Below, one piece after another: positions 51,982 to 64,000 of a DNA stretch of 64,000 bases. The notes beneath the pieces were generated by a model. The model searched no databases and had not been told where the DNA came from. It worked only from the letters and a program-made list of their open reading frames with translations. The position numbers and the translations under genes are program-made. The stretch comes from Dipetalonema caudispina. Lineage: Eukaryota; Nematoda; Chromadorea; Rhabditida; Onchocercidae. The stretch spans positions 78,917 to 142,916 of the forward strand of contig JABVXV010000154.1 in assembly GCA_013365325.1 (NCBI GenBank). The letters run 5' to 3'. Each line of letters begins with the position of its first letter. The first letter of the stretch is position 1.

Positions 51982-54900
51982 ATGTTTCTACCGGTAATTA
52001 TTATGGTTTAATTTTTCCATAACAGTAAAATTGCCATAATTTCCGCATTACGGCAAGGAAACAATTTTGATGTAGCGTTCTTGTATCATTCATTTTAGGA
52101 CAGTTGTGAAATTGCTGTAAAAATTAAGGAAAGAATTTTCTACAATTTATCAGATAAATTGTGGAGTTTACTTCGTATCTTTATATTGCAAATAGAACTT
52201 GTTTGGCTTTTTCAGGATGGTAGCGAACACAACTTACGGTTACCAGGATGTAGTAGAAGTGATAAGAATCAGGAACCGCATGTATTTTGCGTCGTCGGAA
52301 ATCGTGATAAGACGCTCTTTGTTGCCGTTACCTCATCTATTTTTTATGTGTATCTGGCTCACGTCAGTGCTGCTTTCCTCAGTTTTTAATTCGTAGTTTT
52401 TTAATTCGTAGAAACTGCTGGGATTCATGGGTTCAAGACGTTATGATAGAAGGAAACTGTATCATAAGAAAACAACATGTTACTTAGTTTAAGTTTGTCC
52501 TTATTAGGAGGATAGTAAAACCCAAATCACTCAGGAAATAGTTCATAATAGTTACCTGGTAATATTTGCAGAAGAAAATTTGTTGAAAAAAACATTGGAC
52601 TATGACATTTTTAAAGTGCTTTTGCTTTAGCTGTTTTACAGTTAAATTTAAAATCTTTTTTTCTGTTTTAGCCTCAGCTGTTGCTTTGTTCATTCAGACG
52701 ATCTGAGGAAGATGTAAAAAAAAAGGGTGAATATCGGAAGGTTTATTGGCGGCATGACTCCTCCGCGATTTGTTTCACGGTTTGTTTCTACTTTTTTTTT
52801 TTCAAATTTTAAGGGATATGAATCACATACAGTGTAAACAAAGAGTGTGTTGAGCTAAATAATTGAATAATAACATAGGACTTCCTCAAAGGACTATGTT
52901 TGTTCATATTCAATAAAGGATTATAGTACTGCCAGAAGATACGCGCTGAATCCAGGAATGTAGTATTTTTGGAAAAAAGAAACCCTTATCTTCCATAATA
53001 GTCGCGTTCTGCTTTTTTCCGAAAAAAAAGAAACTGAAAATGTTAACCGTCGATCCATCCTATCTGATGCATTCTCAATGATTGTGATCTGACGTTTTTT
53101 GAACTATGTGTTATTATCTGGCGAATCTGTTCTCATTATTTCCAATTTTTTTTTTCTTTGGTTATCACCAAAATTGAGAATAATGAGTAGTACTTGTTCC
53201 TTACTTTTGTTTTTCAGACTTCGAAAAACTGTTTACTGCTATATCGATTGGATATATCATCCGATAAACAATCTTTCAATTTAACTGAACCACGTGAGGA
53301 GCACTTAAGGCGTACTTCGCAAGAGCTATTTATCCATGAAAAAAGACCAAAAACTGCAGCATATTTGTCAGTTGTTGCACGACTTGACAGTCCAGCGACA
53401 TGGTTAGTGTTTCTAAAGTGCTAGAACCAAAAATTAAAGTGTTTTGCGTCGAAGTTGTATAAATAAATACATGTCGGCATGAAATCACATGGGTAAACTT
53501 TATACAGTTACTTTATATAAGTTTAATACAGTCTGACCTATTTGGAATTCTCATTTCATATATTTCGAGATTTCTCGAAAATTGATCTTAGACCAGGGTG
53601 ATATAAGCCTATTTTGTTAATTTTTTAGTATCGTGCCTTTCCGGGACGACCTATTTGTTTGTTTGCAAGACGGCTGGTTGCATCGCATATCATGGGAAGG
53701 TGTTGTTGATAAAAATTCCTCGTTTCACTTACTCGATGTTCCATTCGCTATCGATCAATTGCAGTCTAAAAGTAAGCTAACACAAAAAGAGAAGCAAAAT
53801 TAAGGATTTTGTAATTTATTTAAAATTTAAAGTTATTTCAGATTTAATTATCATGCTACTCTTGAATATTTGTTTTCAGATATAATTGAGTCATTTTTTG
53901 TAACTTTTGTAAACCACTAATATCCTGTCATACTTTTGTCTTTTTCCTTTTTTTTTTTCAGCTGAAAATGTGCAAGAATCGAGCGCGTATGTCGTCGATA
54001 TGGCATACGCTCCTCTTATTGGTGGATTTTGCATAGTGCTTTCTAATGGTAATGCTGCTTTGCTGACATCACCATCTTCCAGGTTTCTTCCAAAGGTAAC
54101 ACTTTACAAATATTTGTTACTGAATCATCTCTTTTTAATTTTTCAATTTTCCTAACACAGGCATAAGACCATAACCAACGTATGGTTTCAGTACCTTATT
54201 TTAGAAAAGCGAAATTGAATAGTTGTTTGGTTCTATTTCCCATGCTATAATGGAAGTGAAAGATATAATGAATTCAGTAAATTTAAATTCTCTTATACTG
54301 CTTTGAAGTGTATTAAAGTTTGATTCTGTTATATAAGAATCACTTTCAGGAATTGTTAGGAGTATGGGCAGTGCAATTGAATGATGCCGTTTGTACCGCA
54401 GCAAACCACAAATATCGATTGGTTGTTTATGGATGTAGAAAGTATAGCTCTTAGAAATTTATAAATTGATTAACATTTAACATTTTGAAAATTTAAATAT
54501 ATGCTTCGGTTTTTTTTTTTTTTTTTTTTAAATAATATTTACTGTTTCAGTGGTGATATTGCTGCTTTTCACTTGGACGATGCTAATGGCTCATTAACAC
54601 ACACATTTCGTGTAACGCTTCAGGTCAAGAATGGACCAGGTTTAGTACAGTTGCTATTTAAATACACTAGTTTGCGAAAGTCTTAATATTTCCAAAGAAG
54701 TCCAAGTTCCAAACTGAAAATATAATGAGGAACTGAACAATATGACTAATTATATTATAGCACGAATTTGAGTCTTATTCGAAAATGTGGCACAACTCAT
54801 TGTTATTCAAAAACACATCAACTTTCATCTTCTTCATTTATGAAAATTACTGGAATTCAGAATTATTAAACCGAATGGGTCAAGTGCGACATGTGGAATG

Positions 54901-57900
54901 TTATGCCCAAGGAACAGCACTAGCAGCCGTCTGGTCACCATTATTATATGATGGTGGACATGCAAGTAGTTCGAATACAGTACCCATTGTGGCGATATTT
55001 AGTTCCTTCGGTGCTCAGTTATGGTGCTCTCTCGAGTCCTCAAATGACAGGTTTCTTTTCATTTCATATAATATTTCTAATTTGTTAGGATGTGTTGCTT
55101 CACCAATAGCTTGGCTGATAAATGGGAATGAGCGGAATAAACGACTGACATGTCTGTTTTTAGAGGTTATGTATATATATAATTATGATAGTTCTCTCAG
55201 TTTCATTGATGGTAACTTAATGTGATTCAGATTTTTTTGAGTGGTAAGTTTAATTCTGACTTTTAATATATTTAAGACTATATAAGGAATTCCAGGAGTA
55301 TCTGTGCTGCCAATTCGTGTCAGTGGATTGATTGGGGTCCAGAAGGATTTAGTTTATGGTTAGCCACGGACACGGGATTGCATGTGTTGCCCATTGCCCA
55401 TTCTGTGAATTCAAGTGGCGTCGTGAGCTTTTTTTTTTTCAAAATTTTTGGACAGTATTATATTAAAGAATGGTTCAAATCTCAGCTATAGACGAAATGT
55501 TTTCAAGGGTACTTACTTAATTTCTTGATTAATTCGAGTTGTTGTTAGCAGGATTCATTTTGCTGTTTAATTCAAGGTATTACTGACATATTAACTTTGT
55601 TGTTTAGATCTAGCTGCAAGTAATTTCTGGATAAAGTCTACATATTTGGAAAACGTCAAATGTTTATGCTTTAATTACAGGAAAGTACGGATAGGATTAT
55701 CTTTCTTTCAAGCAATCATATCTATCTGAGTGCTGCTAAAGAGCGAGAGCAAAGCGTTAACGCTCCCCACAGCATTTGGCATGTACTTTCGGTACCGAAT
55801 AACTATTTATCATTCAACTGGCCCATTAGAGTAAGTTATATGCTCAAATTCATATAGCGCTGTGACTAAGGAAGGCAGTTTATAGTGGCTGGTTTTATCT
55901 GGTGATTAACGATGCTGTGAATAGTTAACGCAAATATGATAATGGATTCAAATTATGTAGAAAGTTCCTTTTTGCTTTCACAGAGTCTTAATTTGAATAG
56001 GATGGTTCTTTATTTCAAATTCTTTTTGTACTTAAATTAAGAAGTCATTGTTATTATACTATAATGATTTAGTTAGTTGAAATGGATGATCATGGACAGT
56101 GGCTTGTCGTTGCTGGTGCTCGAGGTTTCATCCATTATAATTTAATAACGCGTAGATGGCGCATGTTTGGTAATGAATCACAGGTAGAATTCCTATTAAA
56201 ATTTAATTTTTTTTTGTGTAGTTCTTAAGAAATTTAATTGGTTCGACTATTTTATTACTCTTTTACTTGTTATCAGTCCACTTTCGGTTGAAGAAATTAA
56301 TTTATGTGTCACCTGTGCTTGAATGGGAATACATAAGAGTGATTATGGATAAGGATAACAACGTCTTGATTTGGTAGAAATATTTCTGGAGAGTTAATAT
56401 GTTAACGGAACTGATAAGCTAGTAGTTTGTTGAATTAGTTGGTTTAAATCATCATACTTCTTTATTGTCTTTTTTTACATCACATTAGTAATGTAGGTTT
56501 AAGAGAAACTGGATAAATTTAATGCTATGCGAAATTCAGGAAAGAGATATGTTGGTCACCGGTGGGATGACTATTTGGGGAGGATATGTGGTGATCGCCT
56601 GTTACGATATTGATCGTTGCAAGGAAGAATTACGATTTTACCCACTGGAAAATCAGTTGAACAATCAGTTTTGCATAAGGCATCCCATTAGTTCAAGAAT
56701 TCTTCTTTTAAGTCGTCGGTAGGTAACAATGCCTGTTTCTTTGGTTATGAAAGATTTATCAGTTAAGGAAAAAGTCAGGAAAGATTCAGTAGTCAGAACC
56801 ATTGTTTTTCATGACAACCTTTTACTGCTCAAAAGTCCAATCGTTTTATTATATTTGATGGTTTTTATCCGAACACTTTTTTCGTATGCATTATTTGACC
56901 GATTAAAGATATTCTTATTTGCAGACAAAACAAATTAATAACTTTTGATGTGGATTCATGCATATTTATTTTCACTCTTTTTGTGGAAAAGAATCCCAAG
57001 AATGAACAGTCAGTGATCCGCATAGACAGGTACTTGTTGGTAAATAGAATTAGTAGAACGTCTGATATTTTGTTTTCTTATTTTTCTTTCACTGAATTTC
57101 AGGTTTTCATGATGTATAGTAGGGGTGTTACTGATCGATATTTTTTTTGCTGGTAAAAACCTAATATCACATCCTAGTATATTGTGACTGAAAGATTTTG
57201 TGTACTCATTGATGGATTGGATAAGAAGGAGAAGTGTTTTTAAAAATTTTATATGTAATTAAGATAAAAAATCAAGTTTTCAGTGCAAGTAAATTCTAGG
57301 TGTGCAGAAATACGTGTTCAAGATATAGTGCCACATGCAGCTTGTGTTCTGTCTGTGGAACCAGCATCTTTAAACCATGATTCTCGTTAGTTTCTTCTTA
57401 CTGCTTCAAGTGTTACTTCTTCTACAGTTATTTTTGGTGAGGAGTTTTCAGTCTGTCTTGTGCCAGTGAGTGACTTGCAATTGGAAATTTTCACTAAACG
57501 ATTTGTAAATTAGCTGGATTTTTCGAGTTCATATATATGAATCAAAATCCATTGCAGAAATAAAATTTTGCGGTGGTGTAGACACGGTTTTCATGAATGT
57601 TTGTGGAAGATTGATAATGTTGAATCCTATAAAACGGGATAGCATTGCGAGTGATTCATCGGATGATGACGTAGCATCTTTTCAGGTTCTTAATTTTATT
57701 TTAAAATGTTAGATCTTAGGAAAGAAGAGTTGTATCATTGAATACATTCCTGATTATATTTTTTCTTCCGAAGAGATCAAAACTTTTTGAAATCAATTCT
57801 TCAAGCCAAGTTTTTCAAAATCTTCTCTTTACTGTTGTTTGCCGTTGTTGTTTGTATCTGAAGTCTTACTTCAGAAACTCCATGAAAAGTTGGTACTGCC

Positions 57901-60900
57901 TGACCATCTTTTGCAACGTTTAATTGTTTTTTGCAAATGAAAACAAATGACCAGAACGCTTTCTTTTTTATTCTAAATTTGTTTGAGGGATTATCTCCTA
58001 AGTAATAGTCTCGCCGGTCATGCTTTATTGGTTCTCTCAACACCGAATTTAATGTCTCTATATTTAGTTAAGTCGGCCTATGTTAATCGCATCATACGTA
58101 GAGCAAATTTGGCATGACGCTGCTGATGAAGCCGACAATATGTTTTATCATAAGCCCCATCTAACACATGCACTATGGCTGAATTGTGGAGCTAAAGGAA
58201 TGAAAGTTCGTTTAAATTTCACATTTTGGCGTTTCACCTAAAATTTGTAACTTTTATTGATAAAATCTGGCCATTTTCACTTTGAACTGTTCAACTTTAG
58301 GTTTGGATGCCGTTATTCACTGCTCGACAGACCAGTGATACCAAGTACAATTCATGCCACTCATTCATCAGTAAACGTATTATGTTACCTTTCGAATTGG
58401 GTATCGCTCCACTTGGTTTGTAATTTCATTTCATTTTTCTGAGTGTGCAGAAATGTTGTAATCGGGTTTTTTGGATCAAGAAATTTTTGGAGATATTTTG
58501 CCATTTCACTAGCTCCGGAAATTCTAAGTTAAATTTGTTGAGACGATAATTAAATAAATTTGAACACTATTTTGGTGTTGCACAAAATCTTGTTTAGTTA
58601 TATGCAGTCGAGATTGCTTAGCGATCGGTGTGGAAAGTTGTCCAACATTTTCGGATGAAAAAGAATCGACGAGGCATCTACCAATATATAATTTGCATCG
58701 TAAAAGTGAGGCAAGTTAACGCCATGAAATTGATATAGCGATATTTCCAAGTTACAATTCTCATATTGATGTAGAAGAGTGCCAAAAAAATTTTTGGAAT
58801 GCGTTTGAACTTATTTCATATCATGACCATTTTATTAGAAACATGTTTTTTACTAAGGAGTTTTCAACACGATTGTTTCACTTTTAAGTATACAAAACGT
58901 TGTTTTAGTACTTAAGGTTCCTGGTAATCTTTCTTAGTTCGAAATGCAATTTTCCAGGTTTTCTTACATCATCTGTTGCGGCAACTTTTGAAGCGAAATC
59001 TCGGTGTGTATGCAATGGAAATTGCTGCTACTTGTAATCGGTTACCATATTTCGGCCACGTATTGGAGCTATTATTACATAATGTGCTAGAAGAAGAAGC
59101 AACTTCTTCAGAACCAATACCAGGTTGTTACTTTTTGTTTTGCAAAATTAAAGCTGTTTCAGAATTCAAGTGAAATTCACATCTCCATGTAAAAGTTGGT
59201 TTAAAATAAATAGTGTTGTATTTTAAGAAGTAATATTCTTTCTTTTTTATCAATCGTTTATGATTATTTTTACATGGGTAATACATCGCTTAGCAAATTG
59301 AGCCCTCACTAAAGAACAAAACAGAACTCATATTATAAGAATGAGTAGAGCAGATATATATATTTTTATTTTTAAGATCCACTATTACCTCGTGTGGTAG
59401 CTTTTATTCAAGAATTTCCAAATTATCTGCAAACGATCGCTCATTGTGCCCGAAAAACTGAACTAGCCCTCTGGCCTGCTTTATTCGCTGTAACGGGTCA
59501 TCCACGTGAGCTTTTCGAGAAATGCATCAGTGATGGGCAACTTGAGACTGCGGTCAGCTTTCTCATCATCTTGCAAAATATGGAAAGCAGCACAGCCAGT
59601 CAGGAGGTTCGTTGTTGACTACTTGAAATTTGTAGTTGAAAAATCAAGGAATTAGTTTATAACATTGCTCTTTTAAAGCATGCAACAGTATTGCTGGAAG
59701 AGGCCCTTTCGAAACGGCAATGGTTGATAGCACGCGATATTGTTCGCTTTCTTCGTGCTATTGATCCATCCGATATTGATGATCCGCCGCGAACTCCACC
59801 ATGTCAGAAATCACATCGCAACGTAGTTAATGTAGTATCACGGATTCCAACGTGCATGTCTACAAATGATAGTGAAGAAACGGATTCATTCGTTTTTGGA
59901 AGCTACACCGCGCCAGGTAAGATCTTGCGACACAAATTTTGTCGAAGTTATTGGTATGGTTAATTTTCTCAAACTTTAAATTGCATTTGAAAACATCGAA
60001 TTTTTCTCTACTAATTGTATAGCAGTGAAATAATTTTTAGCGAATTTTTAAAAATTAAAAAATAATCTCCATGCGCATAAATTCAAAAGAAGTCAGTAAA
60101 AGTGACTATTTTGAAGGTATGATAAAACGACCGCGGCCGTCGCAGCAAGATGGTGGGTGCAATAGTCCGTCAGGGCGGAAAGAATCGATTGGGAAGAAAG
60201 TTTTGAAAATAGGTTCTTTTGATGCTCCTTCAAGTCTAGGAAGTGTCAATGGTTCAGTGTCAACTTATCTTGATGATGTGTTGGACCAACATGCTGTCCA
60301 TTTGCTGGAAGATTGCAGTATTCAGGATTTAGGTCAGAATTTTTTTCACAAGAACTGTGTTTGGAGTTACGCTTGATAACAGAGAACGATTTCTTTGTTC
60401 TAATTTCATCGTTATTCAAGGCTTTAAGAAATATTCTTTCTCTATCTGTAGTTTTATTAGATTACATCAAGCACAAACTTGTTTGAAAATAGAACTTTTC
60501 GGAGCAGATCACACAATCGTAATATATTTTTTCATTTCAGGTGCATTCGCCGCCTATTTCGATTTTAATTTAGTAAGTTGGCTTCGGATACAGCGGCACA
60601 GTATAGCACGGATTAGTGATTTTCCGTTAGCTTTGATGCGATTGCATGCACAGTTCAAATGGCCTTATCCATTGGTCAGTCAAAGTATTGTAGAACAATT
60701 AACGAAACGAATTGAAGGTATTAAAATTTCGCCAAGTACTGCATCGCTGGATAGCTTACAGTGTAAGTTATTAGGGGATTTTGATATACAGTTTTGAGAA
60801 ATTTATATTATTTCAAAGCGAGCAGCTTAAAGCTGAGTTATAAGTACTGCTGACATTTGACCAGCGGGTGGCTGTTTGCTTTTTTTTTTCAAGAAAGAAT

Positions 60901-63254
60901 AGCTGTGTGCGTCTTTTGATCCAGTTGGTTTCGTTAAGTGATAAGCTTCAAAAGCTGCTCACTGTGATTAACGAACATTCCCGGGTTCAGCTATTCAAAT
61001 TATATTTCATACAGTTTTGCTTTTTTAGCGTTATCAACAGCGAATAGTAATGCTTCGTTAAGTACTGAGGAACAACAACGGAGCACATCAGTTATTTCTG
61101 CGGATTCGAATTCGGTATCCTTCGACGATAAGGAAGGTATCGTTATTTATATCATCAGTCATCACATATGACGGCATTTTCCTGATTCATGGCTTAAGAT
61201 ATTGGTTAAATATGAATTGAATTAGCAATTCAAAAATCTTTTGGGAGCTGTTACTTTCAATATTTGTTGCAGATAGAAAAGAACCACCAACAATATGTAG
61301 GCAGTCCACGTTAAGTACGGTTTCTGCAGAAAGTTGTTCAAATTCGTGCAGTGATTGGGAAGGTTATTATGGTTTACATGAAGTTTTAAAAAGAAAAGAA
61401 ATGCAGAAAGGACAAAATAAATTTGTTTTGTATGGAAAGCAAGCGTAGTGCATACAGAATATCCCAAATGTGTTATGCAATTACTGCGGTGTTTATAATT
61501 TGAAGTATGTTGACGTTATATTATGTATATTTAAACATTTTGGTTGCAGGTTTTGAAAAAATATGTGGTGAAGTTGCTGCACGAGGATCACAAGAAAGTG
61601 AATTAGAGTTGAAATATATGCTGGATGTTATGTATGAAGCTGGCTGTGCCAGTTGGACATTGTTGGTATGGAATTTTCAGTCAGTTGATATTTTATTTAC
61701 TTTTCCAGCATGTTTATGATCTTTTTTTCATGTAGAGGTTGATCGTTGCTTAATTTCGCGTCATCAGAATAGTATTGTATTATATATTTGGATAATTCTG
61801 ATGATAGACGTAAGGAAAATAGTAATAGCAAAGGTTTCTTAAAAGCAGCCTTGAAGATATTTCGTCATAGTATTTGAATAATGACGATTTAGTAGTGACT
61901 TAAACGAATTCCATTTCAAAAGTATTAAGTATAACTACAATGTCGTTAATGAACTAATTAATTTTGGGGATTTCTTTCATTTGATAAATCTGACATAAGC
62001 AGGAGTTGTGGAGTAAGCAATAAATATAATAAACGAGCTCGAAACAGTTGTTTTGGACATATAGGCATATTTGAATAATTAAGGTAATCTGAGAAATATG
62101 CGAATTTCCAAACTTCTTTTTCAGTTGTGTTTATTACGACGTGATGTATCATTCCTTAGTAAGCATTTCTCACAAAAATTTGTACAAAGCTGTGGTCCAG
62201 ATACTGTAAACGAATTGCAAAAAGGATTGGAGCAATTGCAAAATTGGGCCTCAATTAGTTGGTGTGGTTTTGTGTACTTGAATTTCTTGCAAAGAAATGG
62301 GTTAAAAAATGCCATACACGTTTGTTAGTTGTTACTGAAATTTCAAGTATGTTTAAAAGGCATTCTGCTTTTGGTTTACATTAAGCTAGATGGTAGGTTA
62401 GAATATATTGTGGCAGAAAAATAAAGCGACAGTAGAAAATATTTTCAGTTTTGGATACCGGACTCTAATCGATGCATGCAAAAGGCATCTTTTAGTAATT
62501 GGAGACAGAAGTAGAGACCATGCGGTTTCCAAAATATCACCTGTCGCACCTGATTATTGTAATAGCAGTTTGTTATCAACCAGCACTTCACATGTGGAAA
62601 TCGATGGAATTTCCGTATTGGGGGAAGAAATATTGCCGATTAATGAGCAGAAAATATCGCTCACATTAGGTTGTTTCCTTTGAACTTTAGAAAATTTCAC
62701 AGAAAGCAGTAGTTATTTAATGAAAGCGTTCAATGTTATGAAATGAAAAGTTAGTTTATCATAAGCCAAGGTACCTCTTAGGTTTCTGATTTATCGACTT
62801 TTCAAAATTCTAATATCGCCATCTATCATTTCATAGCTCTCACAATGTTTATTCAGCTGAAGACGAAATTGAGAGGTTCTTGTTAATCTTGTATGAATGT
62901 AAGTTACATCCATTCATTGTCATTTAATATGAAAAATTGAGCTACGCTTTATGTTTCAATATGCTACATGCTCGAAGTGACAAGTTAAGGTAGAATGATT
63001 TGACGGAAATGCAGTCCCTTTCAGGATGCTCCTCTGTACCGGACGATCATACAGAACGAAATGGCATTATCCGAAAAATTAATTCCGTACCAGTTCAGCA
63101 ACTGTCAACAGCAGCAGCGATGAATTTAGTAAAGACGACGTTTACTCCACCACTAGAAAACGGCGAAATTGGTGATGGCCATGTTGACATAAATAGCTGT
63201 TCGGTGGTAAGTGATGCGGCCATTGTTGGGCGTGAACAGTGTAATTTGATGTAA
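51982..63254 (+). CDS. ric1: RIC1, RAB6 exchange-factor subunit
   Basis: Thirty exons with matching phases give 1450 aa (human about 1,420): 51982-51993, 52216-52362, 52672-52779, 53218-53402, 53629-53771, 53962-54095, 54350-54441, 54551-54639, 54861-55050, 55296-55422, 55681-55830, 56073-56183, 56540-56718, 56925-57029, 57300-57385, 57558-57685, 58068-58205, 58301-58415, 58598-58710, 58958-59123, 59377-59606, 59679-59916, 60090-60332, 60541-60762, 61029-61136, 61273-61362, 61550-61665, 62125-62261, 62449-62669, 63025-63254. The N-terminal half has beta-propeller-like repeats ([27 protein letters not shown]). The RIC1 domain (about 785-1150) has [36 protein letters not shown] and [20 protein letters not shown]. 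With RGP1 it activates RAB6 at the Golgi. The first coding exon is only 12 bases. The intron after 58710 starts GC. Exon 23's acceptor is the least certain. Confidence 0.96.
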
Positions 63255-64000
63255 TCTAACAAATATTCATTTTCCATATAATTGAACTATTTATTTTCCA
63301 AAAAGTGCTGTATCATCACAAATTACAGTGTTCAACTTTTATAGTACTTTAAATTATGTTTCGGGCATAGCCGATTCCTTCTTGTTAAGTTGAAAAATTA
63401 TAAAGTTGTTTCTTTTCTATTTTTTGAAAAAATGAATGATATAGGTAAATACGCGAGGTGATGTTCTCCAGTTTATCTGGATTTCTGTTTTTTATATAAA
63501 CATCTTTTCTGCAAGATTTATGAAGATTCTGTGTTTTTAGAAAATTTGAAATTTTTGATCATTCCTTTTAAATTAAATATTTATCAAACCATCGATAGTC
63601 AAACATTCATCCTAACCTATTTATGATATTATTCTCTTGAAAGAATTATTGTTTTTCATTTTTGGAACTGATCGAGTTGTCACAATTTCTAATACAAAAC
63701 ACATGCAAAACAATAGCTAGTTAATATCCCTTCGTTTTTCATTATTAAATTGGGATTGTAATATATTTGGGGGTACCTTAATTGCCAGTTTGTATCACTT
63801 ATTGTAATCGTTGAGCATTTTTTACACTTTTCATTCTTATATAGTGTTTTTTATGGTTTTCATTTTTTCCCGTTAGTTAATTTATTAAATTCGATTGTGC
63901 TTAACTCTTTCTATTTTTAAGCGTTGTGATGAATGTACAGGTACGTTTGCGCCTTAATTATTCACGCATCATTCATTTTTTATCCTTTTCAATTAACTTC
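63255..64000. other. 3' flank of ric1
   Basis: AT/T-rich sequence after the ric1 stop, probably its 3' UTR and intergenic DNA. A CAG/GTACGT donor-like site at about 63938-63946 could belong to a gene beyond the window, but no frame supports it. Confidence 0.45.

Noticed and set aside
1..64000. CRISPR array, bacterial operon, Wolbachia-like insertion or transposase gene
   Set aside because: No spaced-repeat array, no compact intronless gene runs and no recognisable transposase or reverse-transcriptase motif were found. The tandem arrays have no unique spacers.

Overview
The window is AT-rich nuclear DNA of a nematode. Genes are cut into many short exons with TTTCAG-type acceptors, and candidate spliced-leader acceptors lie 6 to 15 bases before start codons. 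Simple repeats and homopolymers are abundant. The AT content, long introns and wide gene spacing fit a filarial or other spirurid worm, but that placement is inference. There is no bacterial or viral gene content.

Five conserved multi-exon genes were rebuilt by hand. In each one the reading frame closes across every splice junction. They are: an organic solute transporter alpha subunit (6458-10765, minus, 8 exons, 331 aa); the Wnt-secretion factor Wntless/MIG-14 (30980-37286, plus, 12 exons, 546 aa); a compact C48 Ulp/SENP protease with a complete catalytic set (38966-42367, minus, 8 exons, 303 aa); a secreted histidine acid phosphatase (45769-50240, minus, 10 exons, 413 aa); and RIC1, the RAB6 exchange-factor subunit (51982-63254, plus, 30 exons, 1450 aa). 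Wntless and RIC1 both act in Golgi and endosomal traffic. I see no operon-type packing.

The left half is gene-poor. It holds a single-exon Thr-rich membrane protein (3244-3747, minus), a candidate two-exon orphan gene (15086-15537, plus), weaker open frames near 2 kb and 23 kb, and an exon-like stretch ending in a consensus splice donor near 27.1 kb. The 11-30.5 kb interval is otherwise repeats: GA, GT and AAT microsatellites, several short tandem duplications and two striking foldbacks.

The layout from 31 to 63 kb is Wntless (plus), convergent with the protease (minus), then a 3.4-kb gap holding a 33-bp minisatellite broken by 100 Ns, then the phosphatase (minus), divergent from RIC1 (plus) across about 1.7 kb. 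No clearly new multi-gene system was found. The items most worth a second look are the 13.8-kb hairpin, the perfect 103-bp duplication upstream of Wntless, the orphan genes, a GC-AG intron in RIC1, and the minisatellite.
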